From Ziziphus jujuba (lineage: Eukaryota; Streptophyta; Magnoliopsida; Rosales; Rhamnaceae), in NCBI RefSeq assembly GCF_031755915.1, contig NC_083388.1, positions 7,997,001 to 8,061,000 on the forward strand: a stretch of 64,000 nt of DNA, in the 5' to 3' direction. The notes beneath the pieces are model-generated. The model saw nothing but the letters and a program-made list of their open reading frames with translations. It was not told where the DNA came from and searched no databases. Every line of letters begins with the position of its first letter. Position 1 is the stretch's first letter. Positions 1-10,970 of the stretch are shown here, piece after piece. A program made the translations under genes and the position numbers.

Positions 1-985
1 GGCGGCGCATGCGGTGGCCGTTGCTGAGATTTTTGGCAGTTTTGTAGATTGAGGGGAGAGGAGTCCAAAGGGACCAGCGGTAAGGCAAATGGAGGCTGGA
101 CGGCAGAGAAATCGAGGTTTGAAGATTTTCTGCCCCTCGCCGGAAAACGCTCCGATCCCGGCATGTCAGAGGTCCCGTGGCCTCGAAATTTGGTGGGTAG
201 GTCGGACTTGAGGAGGTGGTGAGGGTTGGCTGGCGTGTGTGGCCTGAAAATGGCCAGAAACAGGGCAAACGGCGGTGGCCGGCGGTGGAGGGAAAAATCG
301 CCGCCAAGATCCGGGCCCGTCCGGCGACCAACGGCCGTGAGATTTTGGGGTTTGGCCAGAAATGGGGAGAGGCTTCCATCTAACCAGCGCATGTAATGAG
401 AATCGGCCGGAAAATTTGAAGATTCCGGCGGCCGGTCGGTCTCTCTCTCTCTCTCTCTCTCTCCCTTCTCTTTTTCTCTCTCTTCCCCAAGATTTTTGTC
501 AAATAAAAGCCACCGTGGTGACACTGTTCATCCACGTGGACCAATCAGGTGATGACACGTGGCGTTACTGTGCACTTAAGCCAGATATAATAAAATATTA
601 TGGTATCCGGCGAACTTCAAACGTCCATAACTTTTTAACCAAATGTCTGATTTAAGCGTGCCGCTAGTCTATGAACTCGTATCGACGAGTACTTTACAAC
701 CGTACAAGAGTCAAAACAAAATTACACAACGAGAAAAAGTCAACTCCCGGCACCTTTTGGACTGTTTGCACCTCAACTTGTTTTGCCCATAACTTTCAAA
801 TCGTAGCTCTGTTTTCGACGTGCTACTAGTCTATGAACTCGGGGCATCATGCACTTCGTCATGGTGCCCTGGTCAACTAGAAATTCCAACTGGGACAAAA
901 AATCACCTTTTAACCCGCTCGGTCAACGGTCAACCTCGGTCAACGTGCACGGATTCCGGTGCGATTTGGGACGGGGTGTTACATT
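1..985 (+). repeat. 3' part of an LTR-like repeat, entering from outside the window
   Basis: The stretch is GC-richer than its surroundings for the first 400 bases, carries a (CT)n run near 440-465, and ends in GACGGGGTGTTACA, the kind of TG..CA terminus common on plant LTR elements. Its second half (about 600-985) matches 1,950-2,325 in the same orientation, which shows it is a dispersed repeat. No coding domain is visible. The start lies outside the window, so the family cannot be fixed. Confidence 0.55.
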
Positions 986-1289
986 AATCTCTTCCACAAT
1001 AATTCAATTCCATAAATAAGTAGATAATTAAGCACATAAACACTTTTTTTTTTCACAGGACTTTAATACAATTAATTCCTCAACCTTCAAATGAATTCAT
1101 ATCAAATATCATTAGAAACACCTACAATTTCACATATAATTAAGTATATAAAGATACACTTTTCAGATTATCATATTAAAATAATATCTTGTTCAAAAGT
1201 AGCATCTTTCAAAATATTCCACCATAATTCGCAAATGAAGTACCTATAGAAAGCTCATGAGACAAGGAACACATTTCTAACCTTCATTA

Positions 1290-2325
1290 GCCACAACCTC
1301 GCCGGTGGTAGTCGGAATTTGATCGAGAAATTTTGATCGAACTCCTTCTCCACATATCTCATAAATGGCTTAGAATTGGAGCAAATGGAAGTTATTTTTG
1401 GAACCAAGGGGTCGAAAACTAAGGGAGAGGAACAACCACACAATTGATGGCCACCGGAAAACCGGCCAACCAAGATCACATCAACCGCCAGCTTTGGGCA
1501 CCGATCCCGGCGTGTTCACCGGCCACTCAACCGGGAATTTAGCCACCAACGTTGCCTAGCTGTGGGCTTCCACACTTGTCGGCACGTGCAGCAGTCCGAT
1601 AACTGAAGATGATGAAATCGGGAGAGACCCGAGAGGAGAAAGAGAGAAGGAAGAAGAAGGAAGAGGAAGAAAGAAAAAGAGGGGCCCATGCGTGTTTTTC
1701 CCCATGTGGGGAGAAGAAAAGAAAAAGAAAAATAAATAAATAATATAATATAATATTAAAATAATAATATAATAATATAATATTTAATTAATATGACACA
1801 TAGCAGTTTTTTATGGTGACATGTGGTTCTCTTTAACCATCATACATGGCAACTTTCAAATGGTGACACATGGCATAACTTTTAAAGACTCCATCGCATA
1901 TTTTGCTACTCACTAAAACCGGTTTTGGAAAACACAGTCATAATTTTATAGACCCATAATTTTTCAATCACATGTCCAATTTAAGCATGCCGTTGGTCCA
2001 TAAACTCGTATTGATAAGTACTTTACAATCATACAGGAGTCAAATCCAAATTAAGCAAGAATAAAAATTCAACTTGGGCACCCTTGAATAGTTAGGACTA
2101 TAATTTGTTTTGCTCATAACTTTCAAACCGTAGCTCCGTTTCCGATGTGCCACTAGTCTATGGATTCGGATTGATGCGTACTTTGTGAAAGTGCCTCGAT
2201 CAACCTAGAATTCTATCCGAATCAAAGTCAAAGTTTGAACCCTCTCGATCAATGACGGTCAAACCCGGTTAACTTTAGTCAAATTGAGAAAATTCCGGTG
2301 TACTTAGAGACGAAGTGTTCATTAA
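1290..2325 (+). repeat. Second, more diverged copy of the LTR-like repeat
   Basis: Positions 1,950-2,325 repeat the order of motifs seen at 600-985: a CATAA-TTTTT-AACCA-like start, a GTACTTTACAA block, then paired GGTCAA motifs and a GACG(A/G)(A/G)GTGTT end. The GATCCCGGC motif near 1,503 also recurs from near 150. The copy is older than the first, with many substitutions and AT-rich insertions. No protein is encoded. Confidence 0.45.
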
Positions 2326-2775
2326 AGATGGGCTAAAGGCGAATTGGAAGCCACAACTTTTTAGAGTTTGTTGCAAAGTTTGTTGTAGCTAGTAACTACC
2401 ACCTACCAGTATGAAGAGCATCGATTTTATTTAATTTTTACCTTTTAAAAAAACCATCACATATGCTTCAGAATAATAAAATCACTATTTTCTTAAACAA
2501 CCATCTGAGTATGAGTCATTACACCTCTAATATATATATATATATATATATAGATTTAAATTATCATGTATTCTATATAGATAAATAAGAAGAAAAAAAA
2601 GAGATAAAACCATCCTGAACTTTCAATAAAATTTTAATTTGCTTCCAAGACTCTTTTCATTGCACTTCCCTCCCTAAACTTCGACATAATATCATGTTTC
2701 TCCGTTTTACACTTTTTTTTTATTAGAATTTTGTAGAATTGATTAGCTAATATCGAAATTGCTTAAATCATAAGA
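2317..2775 (+). repeat. Left direct copy of a duplicated ~450-bp segment
   Basis: The sequence from GTGTTCATTAAAGATGGGCT onward is repeated at 3,699-4,140 in the same order, including the CCTCTAATATATA block and the terminal arm of the inverted-repeat transposon described at 3,948-4,610. Only the left arm of that transposon is present here, so this copy is truncated. A (TA)n run sits near 2,529-2,552. Confidence 0.6.
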
Positions 2776-3580
2776 AATTAATTAATATAATGATGACAAC
2801 TTCAGCTAAAAAATAAAACTAAAAATATGGTGATGATCTAGATTCTAGGAAGCAATATATGTCCGTGAACTCTTTCAGTTATAGCCAATTCAAGGAAGGA
2901 ACAAACTCCATATATAAATTTACAAATCAAGCATACTAAATTAAGCTACTTAAGAGAGGACCTTGTTTTTCATAAAACCTCAGTAAAATGAGTAAGTAAA
3001 AAATTGTGCTACTGAATAGAGGAACATTTTTGGAAATTCACTCTAGCACATACCTGGGATTGGTAAACAAATGCCTGATGCAGAAATAATGTATGAAGGA
3101 TTAAGAATATAAATAATAGAAAAAAGAATATATGTTTTGGACATAAATTAAGCAAGGGCCATTTGGGTTTTTTGCAAAAAGGCAAAGGTGCAAGTGTCAA
3201 CATCTACTTTGGAAAAAGAAAGAACTTAACCGGGAAGAAAACATAAAGGCAAAGGTGCAAGTCAATATTGGTCAAGCTTTTCTTTTTGTTTTTTTGTATA
3301 ATTAAAAAAACTTCTTTTTATATTCAAAAAGAAATTGAAATGAAAACATCTACTAAAATACATTTACTAATATATATCTGCATTTACAATATATATATAT
3401 ATATACTAATACATACGTTAAACTTATATGGTGAAATTGACACCAATTCTTAAAATGCATATAGTAAAAGAAAATAGAAATACCATGGCACAAAATAGTA
3501 ATGTCTTGATCATCTTCAATATTATGTATAACATTCGAAATGATACTGTTAAGAATGTTACATTTCTCAACAAATTTAAA

Positions 3581-3621
<41 letters not shown>

Positions 3622-3698
3622 GTCAATACTAAAATATGATAATAATTTTTCGTATGATTGTGCTCTTTTTTTTTCTTTTTTTTAATAAATATGATAGT
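2776..3698 (+). repeat. Duplicated segment, copy A (paralogous to 28,463-29,370)
   Basis: Motifs occur in the same order as in 28,463-29,370, for example AATATGGTGATGATCT, CATACCTGGGATTGGTAAAC and CAAGTCAAT(A/G)TTGGTCAAGC. On the minus strand both copies keep an exon-like end, residues AFVYQSQ followed by a GTATGTGC donor-like site near 3,055. The flanking reading frames differ between copies. No gene is recognised. A (TA)n tract lies at 3,587-3,619. Confidence 0.6.
3587..3619. repeat. (TA)n microsatellite
   Basis: An uninterrupted alternating TA tract of about 33 bases. It is absent at the matching place in copy B near 29,290. Confidence 0.95.
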
Positions 3699-3947
3699 GT
3701 TCATTAAAGATTGGCTAAAGGCTAATTGGAAGCCACAATTTTTAGAGTTTGTAGCAATGTTTGCAATAGCTAGTAGCTACCACCTACCTGTAGTATGAAG
3801 AACATCGATTTTATTATTTTTACTTTTTTTAAAAAAAATCATTAGACAAATGCTCCAAAACAATAAAATTATTATTTTCCCAAACAACCATCTTAGTTCG
3901 AATCATTACACCTCTAATATATAAATTATCAAGTATTCTATGTAGAG

Positions 3948-4610
3948 AAGGGAAAAATACATAAAACCATCCTAAACTTTCAATAAAGTTTCACTCTACT
4001 CCCCAAAACTTTTTTCATTGCAGTGTCCTCCTTAAACTTTGACATAATATCAATTTGTTCGCTTTTAAACTTTTTTTTTCCCCCTGTAATTTAGAATTTT
4101 GCAAAACTGATTAGATAATATTAAAATTGCTTGTTTATACTAATAAACAACAAATTGTTTACCAAAAATATTTATCAAACAATATGCATTCATTTATTAT
4201 TAGTGAAATATCAATACAAACTAACATATAGATAAGTGAATATAAAAAAAACATATCAATTAAATACTGTTACATTATTTGGTAATATTTTTGTAACTCG
4301 AGCGTTATAATAATAAAATGTGTCTTGTTTTGATCACATTTAATAAAAAATAAAAGATAAATAAGGAGAGCATATTTGTTTTGGTTTACTTTCTAACAAC
4401 TTTGTTTCAAAAAGGTTTTGTTTAAGACATTTTTTATTAATATAAGCAAGCAATTTTAATACTAGCCAATCAATTTTGTCAAATTCTAACAAGAAAATTT
4501 AAAAATGGAGCAAAATGATATTATGTCAAAGTTAAGAGTAGACATTTCTAAAATAAAAATTGTTTAGAGAGCAAATTGAAACTTGAGTGAAAGCTCAACT
4601 GGCGTTTGCT
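3948..4610. mobile_element. Non-autonomous DNA transposon with long inverted repeats, copy A
   Basis: The left arm (about 3,948-4,140) and right arm (about 4,437-4,607) are inverted repeats of roughly 150-170 bp. TAGAATTTTGCAAAACTGAT on the left is matched by the reverse complement of ATCAATTTTGTCAAATTCTA on the right. TTTGACATAATATCA recurs in the same way. The interior is AT-rich without an ORF. Long terminal inverted repeats suggest a Mutator-like origin, but no transposase or clear target duplication is visible. The outermost bases of the right arm are missing here compared with copy B. Confidence 0.6.
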
Positions 4611-4642
4611 TGTCCACCATAGCCTTCAAGCTAATTAAAGAC

Positions 4643-6138
4643 TGATAAGTGAGTTTAAACTCACTTAGTTAGTCTTCTATAGCTTAATTATTTATGAAAA
4701 ACTCAAGCATTTATGGTTATTTAGATATGTTTTTGTGTACTTGTATAGATGAGCTTTAAAGTGAAATTAAAGTTAATTTTCATGATTTTTAAAGCTTTGG
4801 AGATCACCTTGGAGAGGAAGAAGGCTCACCATACCTAAACAAGTCAAACATGCCACTTATTATTTAAGATTTTCAAAATGTTGACTTTTCATGTCGTAAT
4901 TGCTAATTTTGACTTTTATCAACTTTGGTCAAATTGGAGTTGTAATGAGAGCATGTGCAAGAAATGTGCCTTTAGTGTAGAGATTTGCATATGCAAATCA
5001 TGTGACTCATTTAAATTAGGTATGTGAAAGCCATGTGCATATCTAGGACTCTTTGATCTTGATCTAAAGGTTGGATTTAAAGCTAAGGTTTTAGAGATGA
5101 TTGAAGGGGGCTTTATTTGAAGAGGCTTGGTAGAGAAAGAAAAAAAGGAGAGCAGGGCCACCATTGTAGATAGCTTGGAGAAGAACTAGAGAACAACATA
5201 CTCAATTTAGAGAGAGAAAGCTTAGGCTTAGAAGAAGATTGAAGATTAAAGAGATTCCTCTACAAGATTCCTCCTCCTTTATGTTTTCTCTATCTTTTGT
5301 CACTCTCTAAATTGTATTTGTATATATATATATTGTGTTTGATAAGGGTTTAATGATAAATATACATTTTATTTTGGATTTGTTTGATATTTTGCATATG
5401 GATTGCTAGATTTACTATCTAGGGTGTTGATGGAACTTTTATTTGGACTGTATTTGAATGATGGGTTAATTATTATTGTGTAATTCTATTCTTTTCTTGT
5501 GCATTTCTTGAATTTAATGTTTTAATATGCCTAATTAGATTGGAAATCAATTGTGTACTGGGTAGATCTATGAATTTCTCCTTAGAAAAGGATTATTTAA
5601 TGGATTTGTCACTAGGATTACACAACCCATGTTTTAATTAGAGTTGGAAAGCTTAATTAGAAAATGGATAAACAAGAAAAGGGGAATTAATGAATGGCTT
5701 TTTAGGTTAATTTAGGAAGGGATTCTTGAATTTTCACTAATTATCTATAGATTCTAATTTTCCTAGGGATAGGGAATTGGATGTAATTAGAAACCTATTG
5801 GTTAGAATCAAGGATAGAAATCCAATAGTAATCACCCAAAGTAAGTTCAATTATGGGAAGAATAAGAGGGAAATCAATATCCTAGAGCTTTAGATCATAA
5901 TATTTGCATTTCCATTACTTGTGTGTATTGTTTCTCTTAATTTCTTGTCCTATTATTTTAGTTTAATTTTAATATTAGTTTTAATTTATGTTTAGTCGAA
6001 TTAGATGCCTAAATAAAAAGAATTAATCAATAATTTTGGTACTTAGCAAAACTTCGAACATCAATCCTCGAGGAAACGATATTCACTCATCACTCTATTC
6101 TTTGTGCGATCCGTATACTTGCGGTAATTAGCGCATCA
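4643..6138 (+). repeat. 5' LTR of the Athila/Tat-like element (1,496 bp)
   Basis: It begins TGATAAGTGAG, ends GCGCATCA, and aligns along its length with 10,971-12,438. It differs by several percent and by an extra ~30 bases near 5,325-5,360. Confidence 0.92.
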
Positions 6139-6144
6139 AGTTTT

Positions 6145-6162
6145 TGGTGCCGTTGCTATGGA
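6145..6162 (+). other. Primer binding site, degenerate tRNA-Asp type
   Basis: TGGTGCCGTTGCTATGGA lies seven bases after the LTR. The usual plant tRNA-Asp-complementary site is TGGCGCCGTTGCCGGGGA, so this copy has four mismatches. Confidence 0.75.
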
Positions 6163-6244
6163 ATTGAGCAATTAGATACTTTGCTAATATTGGAATTGTA
6201 TTAGTTCTTCTCAATTCAGGCTTTTTTATTTTTGTTTTCTTAAG

Positions 6245-7441
6245 TTGTTAAGTTTTGTTTGTTGGTTTATTACAAAGAGCTATGCCCGACATATTGCCCA
6301 ACTCCATCAAATGGTTTTTTCAAGGCCAAGTGAAGATAAACCGTCTTTTGAGGATATGATGTGTATATTTGTAAAGGAGGTTCGAAACTGGATGAATGAG
6401 TATGAATCTCGGATAGACAAACTTCAAGCTTTTTGTGTTGATTTAGGTTCTTTAATGAAAGCTTTGGAAGCACAATTGGGTCAATTTGTAAATGAAGATA
6501 AGGATAAAGCTTTGGGGAAGATTTCAAGTGAAACTGATTCCAATTCTCCAGTGTGTATGGTAAACACTTTGAGAAGTGAAGAGGACTTTGAATTCCCAAA
6601 GCTCAAGGACGATAAATCTTTTGGAAAAGTTATCAACGAGGAGGACGTAAAGTTAGAGATTGATACCAATGTGGAATTACCAACAGAAGTTCAGACTTGT
6701 GTTACAATCAGGATTGTTGAACCTTGTGTGGAGTCAAATATTTCTAGTGAGGAATCTAGCACCTTACATGATTGTGAATTAAAGAATTTTTCAACTGATG
6801 AAGAGGTTGAAGTTGAGAGATGTGCTATGGTTAAGGATGTGGACAATAGTTGTGAATTAGAAGCTCTCCCATTGTCATTTGTAGATCTTCTCATGGAAAA
6901 TGAACCAAGAAAGGAAGTTGAAGAAGGCAAGATGATGTGGAAAGCGTTGAAAGCCTCTATAGAAGATTCTATAAGTCTACCAGCCATTGAGTTTGATAGC
7001 AAGGAAGACTCCTCCCAAGAGCAACAAGTACTTCCATATGTTGGAATTTTGCAATTTGGTTTTGATGATCATGGGAATATAACTGTGAAGCAATTCAAAG
7101 AGACGGAGGAAATTCAAGAAAAGCACATTGAAAATGCTACAATGGTTGAAGAAGAATTTCTTGGTCCCAATGAAGAGCTTAAGGGTGTGAATAGATTGGT
7201 CATGGATCTTGATGTTCTCAAAGATGATGGGTTGCAAAATTCTAAGGAGTTAGAAGAATGCCACAATTATGCCCTCAAGAAAGTTCGAGCTAGGAAGAAG
7301 CGAAACAAGAAGAGGAAAAGCAACCAAAAAGTGAAATGTAGCCTCATTCCGGGTACTAAAGTTCACTTCCTCATTCCTAGTTTGAAGCATGATCCAGAAA
7401 ATGTTGTAACCAAGGATTTGGGTACCTTCACAATTAAGTGA
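6245..7441 (+). CDS. Element-borne ORF of 398 residues, gag-like N-terminal part
   Basis: This is the only long frame in the Athila/Tat-like element. The first ATG is used; a second in-frame Met lies at 6,311. Residues ~40-90 include DLGSLMKALEAQLGQF, which resembles the coiled 'LE.Q.GQ' stretch found in Athila-type Gag proteins. After that the protein is strongly acidic (Glu/Asp-rich, about residues 90-330). It then switches to a Lys/Arg-rich tail with RKKRNKKRKSNQK. There is no zinc knuckle, protease or polymerase motif. The frame is open for 1.2 kb in a decayed element, so the ORF may have been kept intact until recently. Its function is unknown; it could be a Gag-derived packaging protein or an unrelated captured sequence. 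Confidence 0.6.
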   Translation: MLSFVCWFITKSYARHIAQLHQMVFSRPSEDKPSFEDMMCIFVKEVRNWMNEYESRIDKLQAFCVDLGSLMKALEAQLGQFVNEDKDKALGKISSETDSNSPVCMVNTLRSEEDFEFPKLKDDKSFGKVINEEDVKLEIDTNVELPTEVQTCVTIRIVEPCVESNISSEESSTLHDCELKNFSTDEEVEVERCAMVKDVDNSCELEALPLSFVDLLMENEPRKEVEEGKMMWKALKASIEDSISLPAIEFDSKEDSSQEQQVLPYVGILQFGFDDHGNITVKQFKETEEIQEKHIENATMVEEEFLGPNEELKGVNRLVMDLDVLKDDGLQNSKELEECHNYALKKVRARKKRNKKRKSNQKVKCSLIPGTKVHFLIPSLKHDPENVVTKDLGTFTIK

Positions 7442-7608
7442 TTGCTCTCATTTGGTGTAATTGAGCTTTAAGATGAAGATGGTGGTTTATTCCGAGTTTA
7501 TCGATAAAGAGCCAAGAGTTCTTTATTGAAGAGGAGCAAATAGAACTAAAGTAAAGTTCAAAATTTGGTTTTTGGCTCAGCTATGTCTAGCTGTAAAACC
7601 AAGCGATT

Positions 7609-7626
7609 CTCGGGAGGCAACCCGAG
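7609..7626 (+). other. Perfect hairpin CTCGGG-AGGCAA-CCCGAG
   Basis: A six-base stem closes an AGGCAA loop about 170 bases after the ORF stop. A GGGAGGCAACCC hairpin at this place recurs in many Athila/Tat-type plant elements as I know them. Its role in the element RNA is not established. Confidence 0.7.
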
Positions 7627-8083
7627 TTCTTTCTAAACCTTTCACTTTAAATTTTATTAAGTTATAATTAGATTTTATATGTTTATTTTCATATTTTAAT
7701 GCTAGTTTTATAATTATTTTTCTTCTATGTTATAGGATTCTTGATTTTTGGAGATTCAAGTTCTAATTTTTGAAGGTGTTTCATATTTTAGAAAAGTCGG
7801 AGTGTTGAAGTTCAAAGTGAAAGAGTGGAGCGAAATGCCGAAGAAAACTTTGCAGATGGGTCAACTTTGAAAAATTCTCAAAAATCACAGAATATGAATT
7901 AGGAAGTGGGAAATATATGGATGGAAAGATGAGGATGTCTAGTTTCAGCATCATTTTATGGAACATCATTTGGAGATTTGTAGAGAAAGATATTGCCATT
8001 TAAGTGACCGATGCTCAATCAGACAAACTCAGCATGGACCTTGACATGTTCTACCACACCTCATGCTACCTTCAAGCCACAAA

Positions 8084-8392
8084 ACAGAGGCAGTGGCGTG
8101 TCCCCACGCCATCTGGGCATATTCCACCCCATTCCACGCCATTTTTTATTCATTGCAGCAAGTCTACGCCATTTTGGCGTGAACCACTTTGCCAACACGC
8201 CAAGCAGCTCCAATCACGCGTGCGTTCCACCCCACTTCACGCTTCACTCCAGCAGCTCACATAGAGGCAGTGGCATTGCTCCATGCCATTTTGGCATGTT
8301 CCATCCTACTCCATGCCATACTCTAGCAGCTCACACAGAGGCAGTGGCGTTTCCCCATGCCATCTGGGCGTGTTCCACCCCACTTCACGCCA
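8084..8392 (+). repeat. Degenerate tandem repeat with palindromic TGGCGTG/CACGCCA motifs
   Basis: Three recognisable units start with CAGAGGCAGTGGC(G/A)T (about 8,085, 8,264 and 8,336). Each carries GTGGCGT..ACGCCA-type inverted pairs and a TTCCA(C/T)CC(C/T)A(C/T)TCCA(C/T)GCCA block. Diverged material lies between the first and second units. It sits inside the retroelement downstream of its ORF. No protein function is inferred. Confidence 0.75.
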
Positions 8393-9332
8393 ACAAGGTT
8401 CTCTCATTTCTTCCCTCTCATGCTTCCCACGTGATTTTCATACCTTCTCAATAAACACAATTTTGCCACTACCTTGTCATGTGTCCAAAATCAATCATGT
8501 GCAGCCCACGTGCTTCTTTAAATTCATTTCAATTTTACAATGTTGCCATTAATTTGACATGTGCAACTCACATGCACTTACCAAACACTAAAACTTCATT
8601 TCCTCTTCCTCTTCACCATTCCTACACTTACCCATTCAAATTTTAATTTTTCATTCATTTTCTTTTTCTTCTTCTTCCTCCTCCTATTCAAGAACACCAT
8701 GTCCATAATTTCCATCTCTCTCCCCCAAACATCATCAATTCTCACCAAATTTTCATCAAACTTGGTGATGAGAAAAGAGGAAATTTTTCATGCTAATGGG
8801 AAAAAAAATTTCAAAAAGAAAAAAAAAATAGAACTTTGGTAATGCTCCATCAAAAGGCCAGAAGAATCAAAATTTGGGGGTGAATTTCACTCACCCCCCA
8901 AGTATGTTTTCTCTAACCCTTCTCTTTAATTTTAAACATTGGGGACAATGCTTAGTTTAAGTTTGGAGGAGGGAATTCAACATTTTGAGCCTATTTGAAG
9001 AACTTTTGTGCTTAATTGTTGAGATTTGAATTTCTCAATCATCTTGTTAGAATTTTAAATTAGGTTTTAATAGTTTATTTTTATTTTGAGAAAAATTTTG
9101 AAAATCCATAAAAATTTGAAAAATTTTGAAAAACTCCAAAAATATTGTTCTTGGTTTAATGTTAGATTTTTATTTTTGAAAAATCCAAAAATATTTTAGT
9201 TTTTAGTTTTTAGTAGTTTTTGGTTTTGGTAGATAAAATAATTGGCCAATGATAAATAAATTAATAATTGGATGCATATTCTTATGATAATGGATTTGTG
9301 ATTTGTTGTTTAATTACCAAAAGATACACTTG

Positions 9333-9495
9333 TGTAATAGCCCAGACCACCGGCATGCGATATTGTCATCTTTGGGCTTGGGGAATCCTCTTACAACCCA
9401 GCTCTCAAGGTTTTAAAAGGCCTCGCAAGGGAAAGGTATCCACACCCATTTATAAGGAGTGTTTCGTTCCCCTTTCCAATCGATGTGGAACTTCA
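9333..9495 (+). mobile_element. Nested solo LTR of a TRIM-like element
   Basis: A TG..CA sequence starting TGTAATAGCCCAGACC and ending GATGTGGAACTTCA is flanked by the 7-base direct repeat ACACTTG (9,326-9,332 and 9,495-9,501). The exact right end is ambiguous by 1-2 bases because the duplication overlaps it. Inside it carries TTTTAAAAGGC and a TTATAAGGAGTGTTTCGTT block, features I know from short repeats found across many plants. It codes for nothing. Its insertion post-dates the host Athila/Tat-like element. Confidence 0.7.
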
Positions 9496-10956
9496 CACTT
9501 GAATATTGTTGTTCTTGAGAAATTTGAGCACGTAATGATTTTTGGCATGATATAACTTGTATTTTGATGAAAATTTGCATGATTAGGATATATTATTGGA
9601 TTAGCTCTAGAACGTACACAATTTCAACTCAATGTGAAATCCTAGTTTTATGTTGAGCTTAGGAAATGATTTAGGCCTTCCTTGTTAAGTTTGAGCCTTT
9701 TTGAAGCTAACCTTATCATTGTACGGATGCATATAGAGATGCACGTAGAGCCTTTTTGTTGATAAACCTCATTTACCTATCCTCATGAACATATTTAATA
9801 TTCCTTATCCTACCTTTTTCATACTTGAGGAATCTTAGTATTGAAATGAAATGAATTTTAGCTTGAGTATGGTTTAGGTGAGGTGAGTGAGTAATCTGAG
9901 TTTAGGGGAGGTGAAATGGCAATTGGATTTTAGTGCATTCTCTATGAGGAGCTTGAATGTAATTGAAAGTTCAAATTTGGGGTACAAAGTGGAGAGTGAT
10001 GAGAGGGAGAGTGTATTTGAGTTTCAAACAAAAAAAAAAAAAAAAAGAAAAAAAATTCCAAGATTGAGAGTTTGAAAACTCAAGGAAAGCAATGAAATTG
10101 TAATGTACCTATTTCCCTCTATAAAAAGCAAAAAAGAAAAAAAAAAGGTTCAAAAGAAAGTTAAAAAAGAAAAAGAACAAAAATATGAAAATAAAAAATA
10201 AAAAAAGCAACGAAAGTGAGGGATTAGCTTTCTTTAATAGCTTTCCTGAGTTGTAATATTTGTAATTTCAATAGACTTGGGACTTGTATATATATATATA
10301 TATATATAAAGAACTCAAATATTTAGAGAAAGCTTCATTAGTGAGAAATTTATGTTCTATTCTTCAGTAAGGGTTTAGATCGTGATTAGTGGAAAGTGTA
10401 TGCGTGAGAGTTGAACAAGAAAATGGGAACTTAAGGGTAAAAAGAAGTAAAGCTTTAATTCATGATTTTTAATACTAAGAATCCTTCTTGAATATATTTA
10501 TCCTTTCCTTTTTCTTTCTATAAACCCTCACTTCATAGCCTTTTCATTACAAGCTTTAAAGTCCTTTTTATCATAAGCTTAACAATAATACTACATTAGT
10601 GGAGAGTTTGAGATTGTGTTTTGCATATGAAGCTAACCTAAATTTTTAAGGCCCTAGTTGTGTAAATTAATTCAATTTCTTGTTATTGAATGTCTAAATC
10701 TATTTACACACACATACACCTTCAGAACACTGATATATAGTGAAAAATAAGGTAGCTAGATGACATTGTACCTTGAAGTTCTCATATAGGTTTGCATTTA
10801 ATTGTTCTTGAGGCCATCTAATTAGAATATCTACGTTAACTTGCTTTTTATATTTTGAAATTAATCTTTAGTGTTGCCTTTTATATATTTGGTTTTAGGA
10901 GTAGCCTTTCATATGAATAAGTGTGTTGTTTTTTTCTTGAGGACAAGCAAATGGTT

Positions 10957-10970
10957 AAGTTTGGGGGAGT
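10957..10970 (+). other. Polypurine tract of the Athila/Tat-like element
   Basis: AAGTTTGGGGGAGT directly precedes the 3' LTR and is the expected plus-strand primer for reverse transcription. Confidence 0.8.

Noticed and set aside
6270..7237. Several minus-strand frames of 60-110 residues opposite the 398-residue ORF
   Set aside because: They are shadows of the plus-strand reading frame, with no family features and no start context.
8084..8392. Repeats resembling a small CRISPR array
   Set aside because: Units are degenerate, spacing is irregular, and this is plant nuclear DNA inside a retroelement.
8004..8552. Three overlapping plus-strand frames of up to 147 residues
   Set aside because: They arise from the GC-rich tandem repeat; overlapping frames encode unrelated His/Pro/Ser-rich strings.
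9333..9495. Cassandra-type TRIM carrying a 5S rRNA promoter
   Set aside because: No 5S internal-control box such as GGATGGGTGACC is present, so I kept only the general TRIM-like call.
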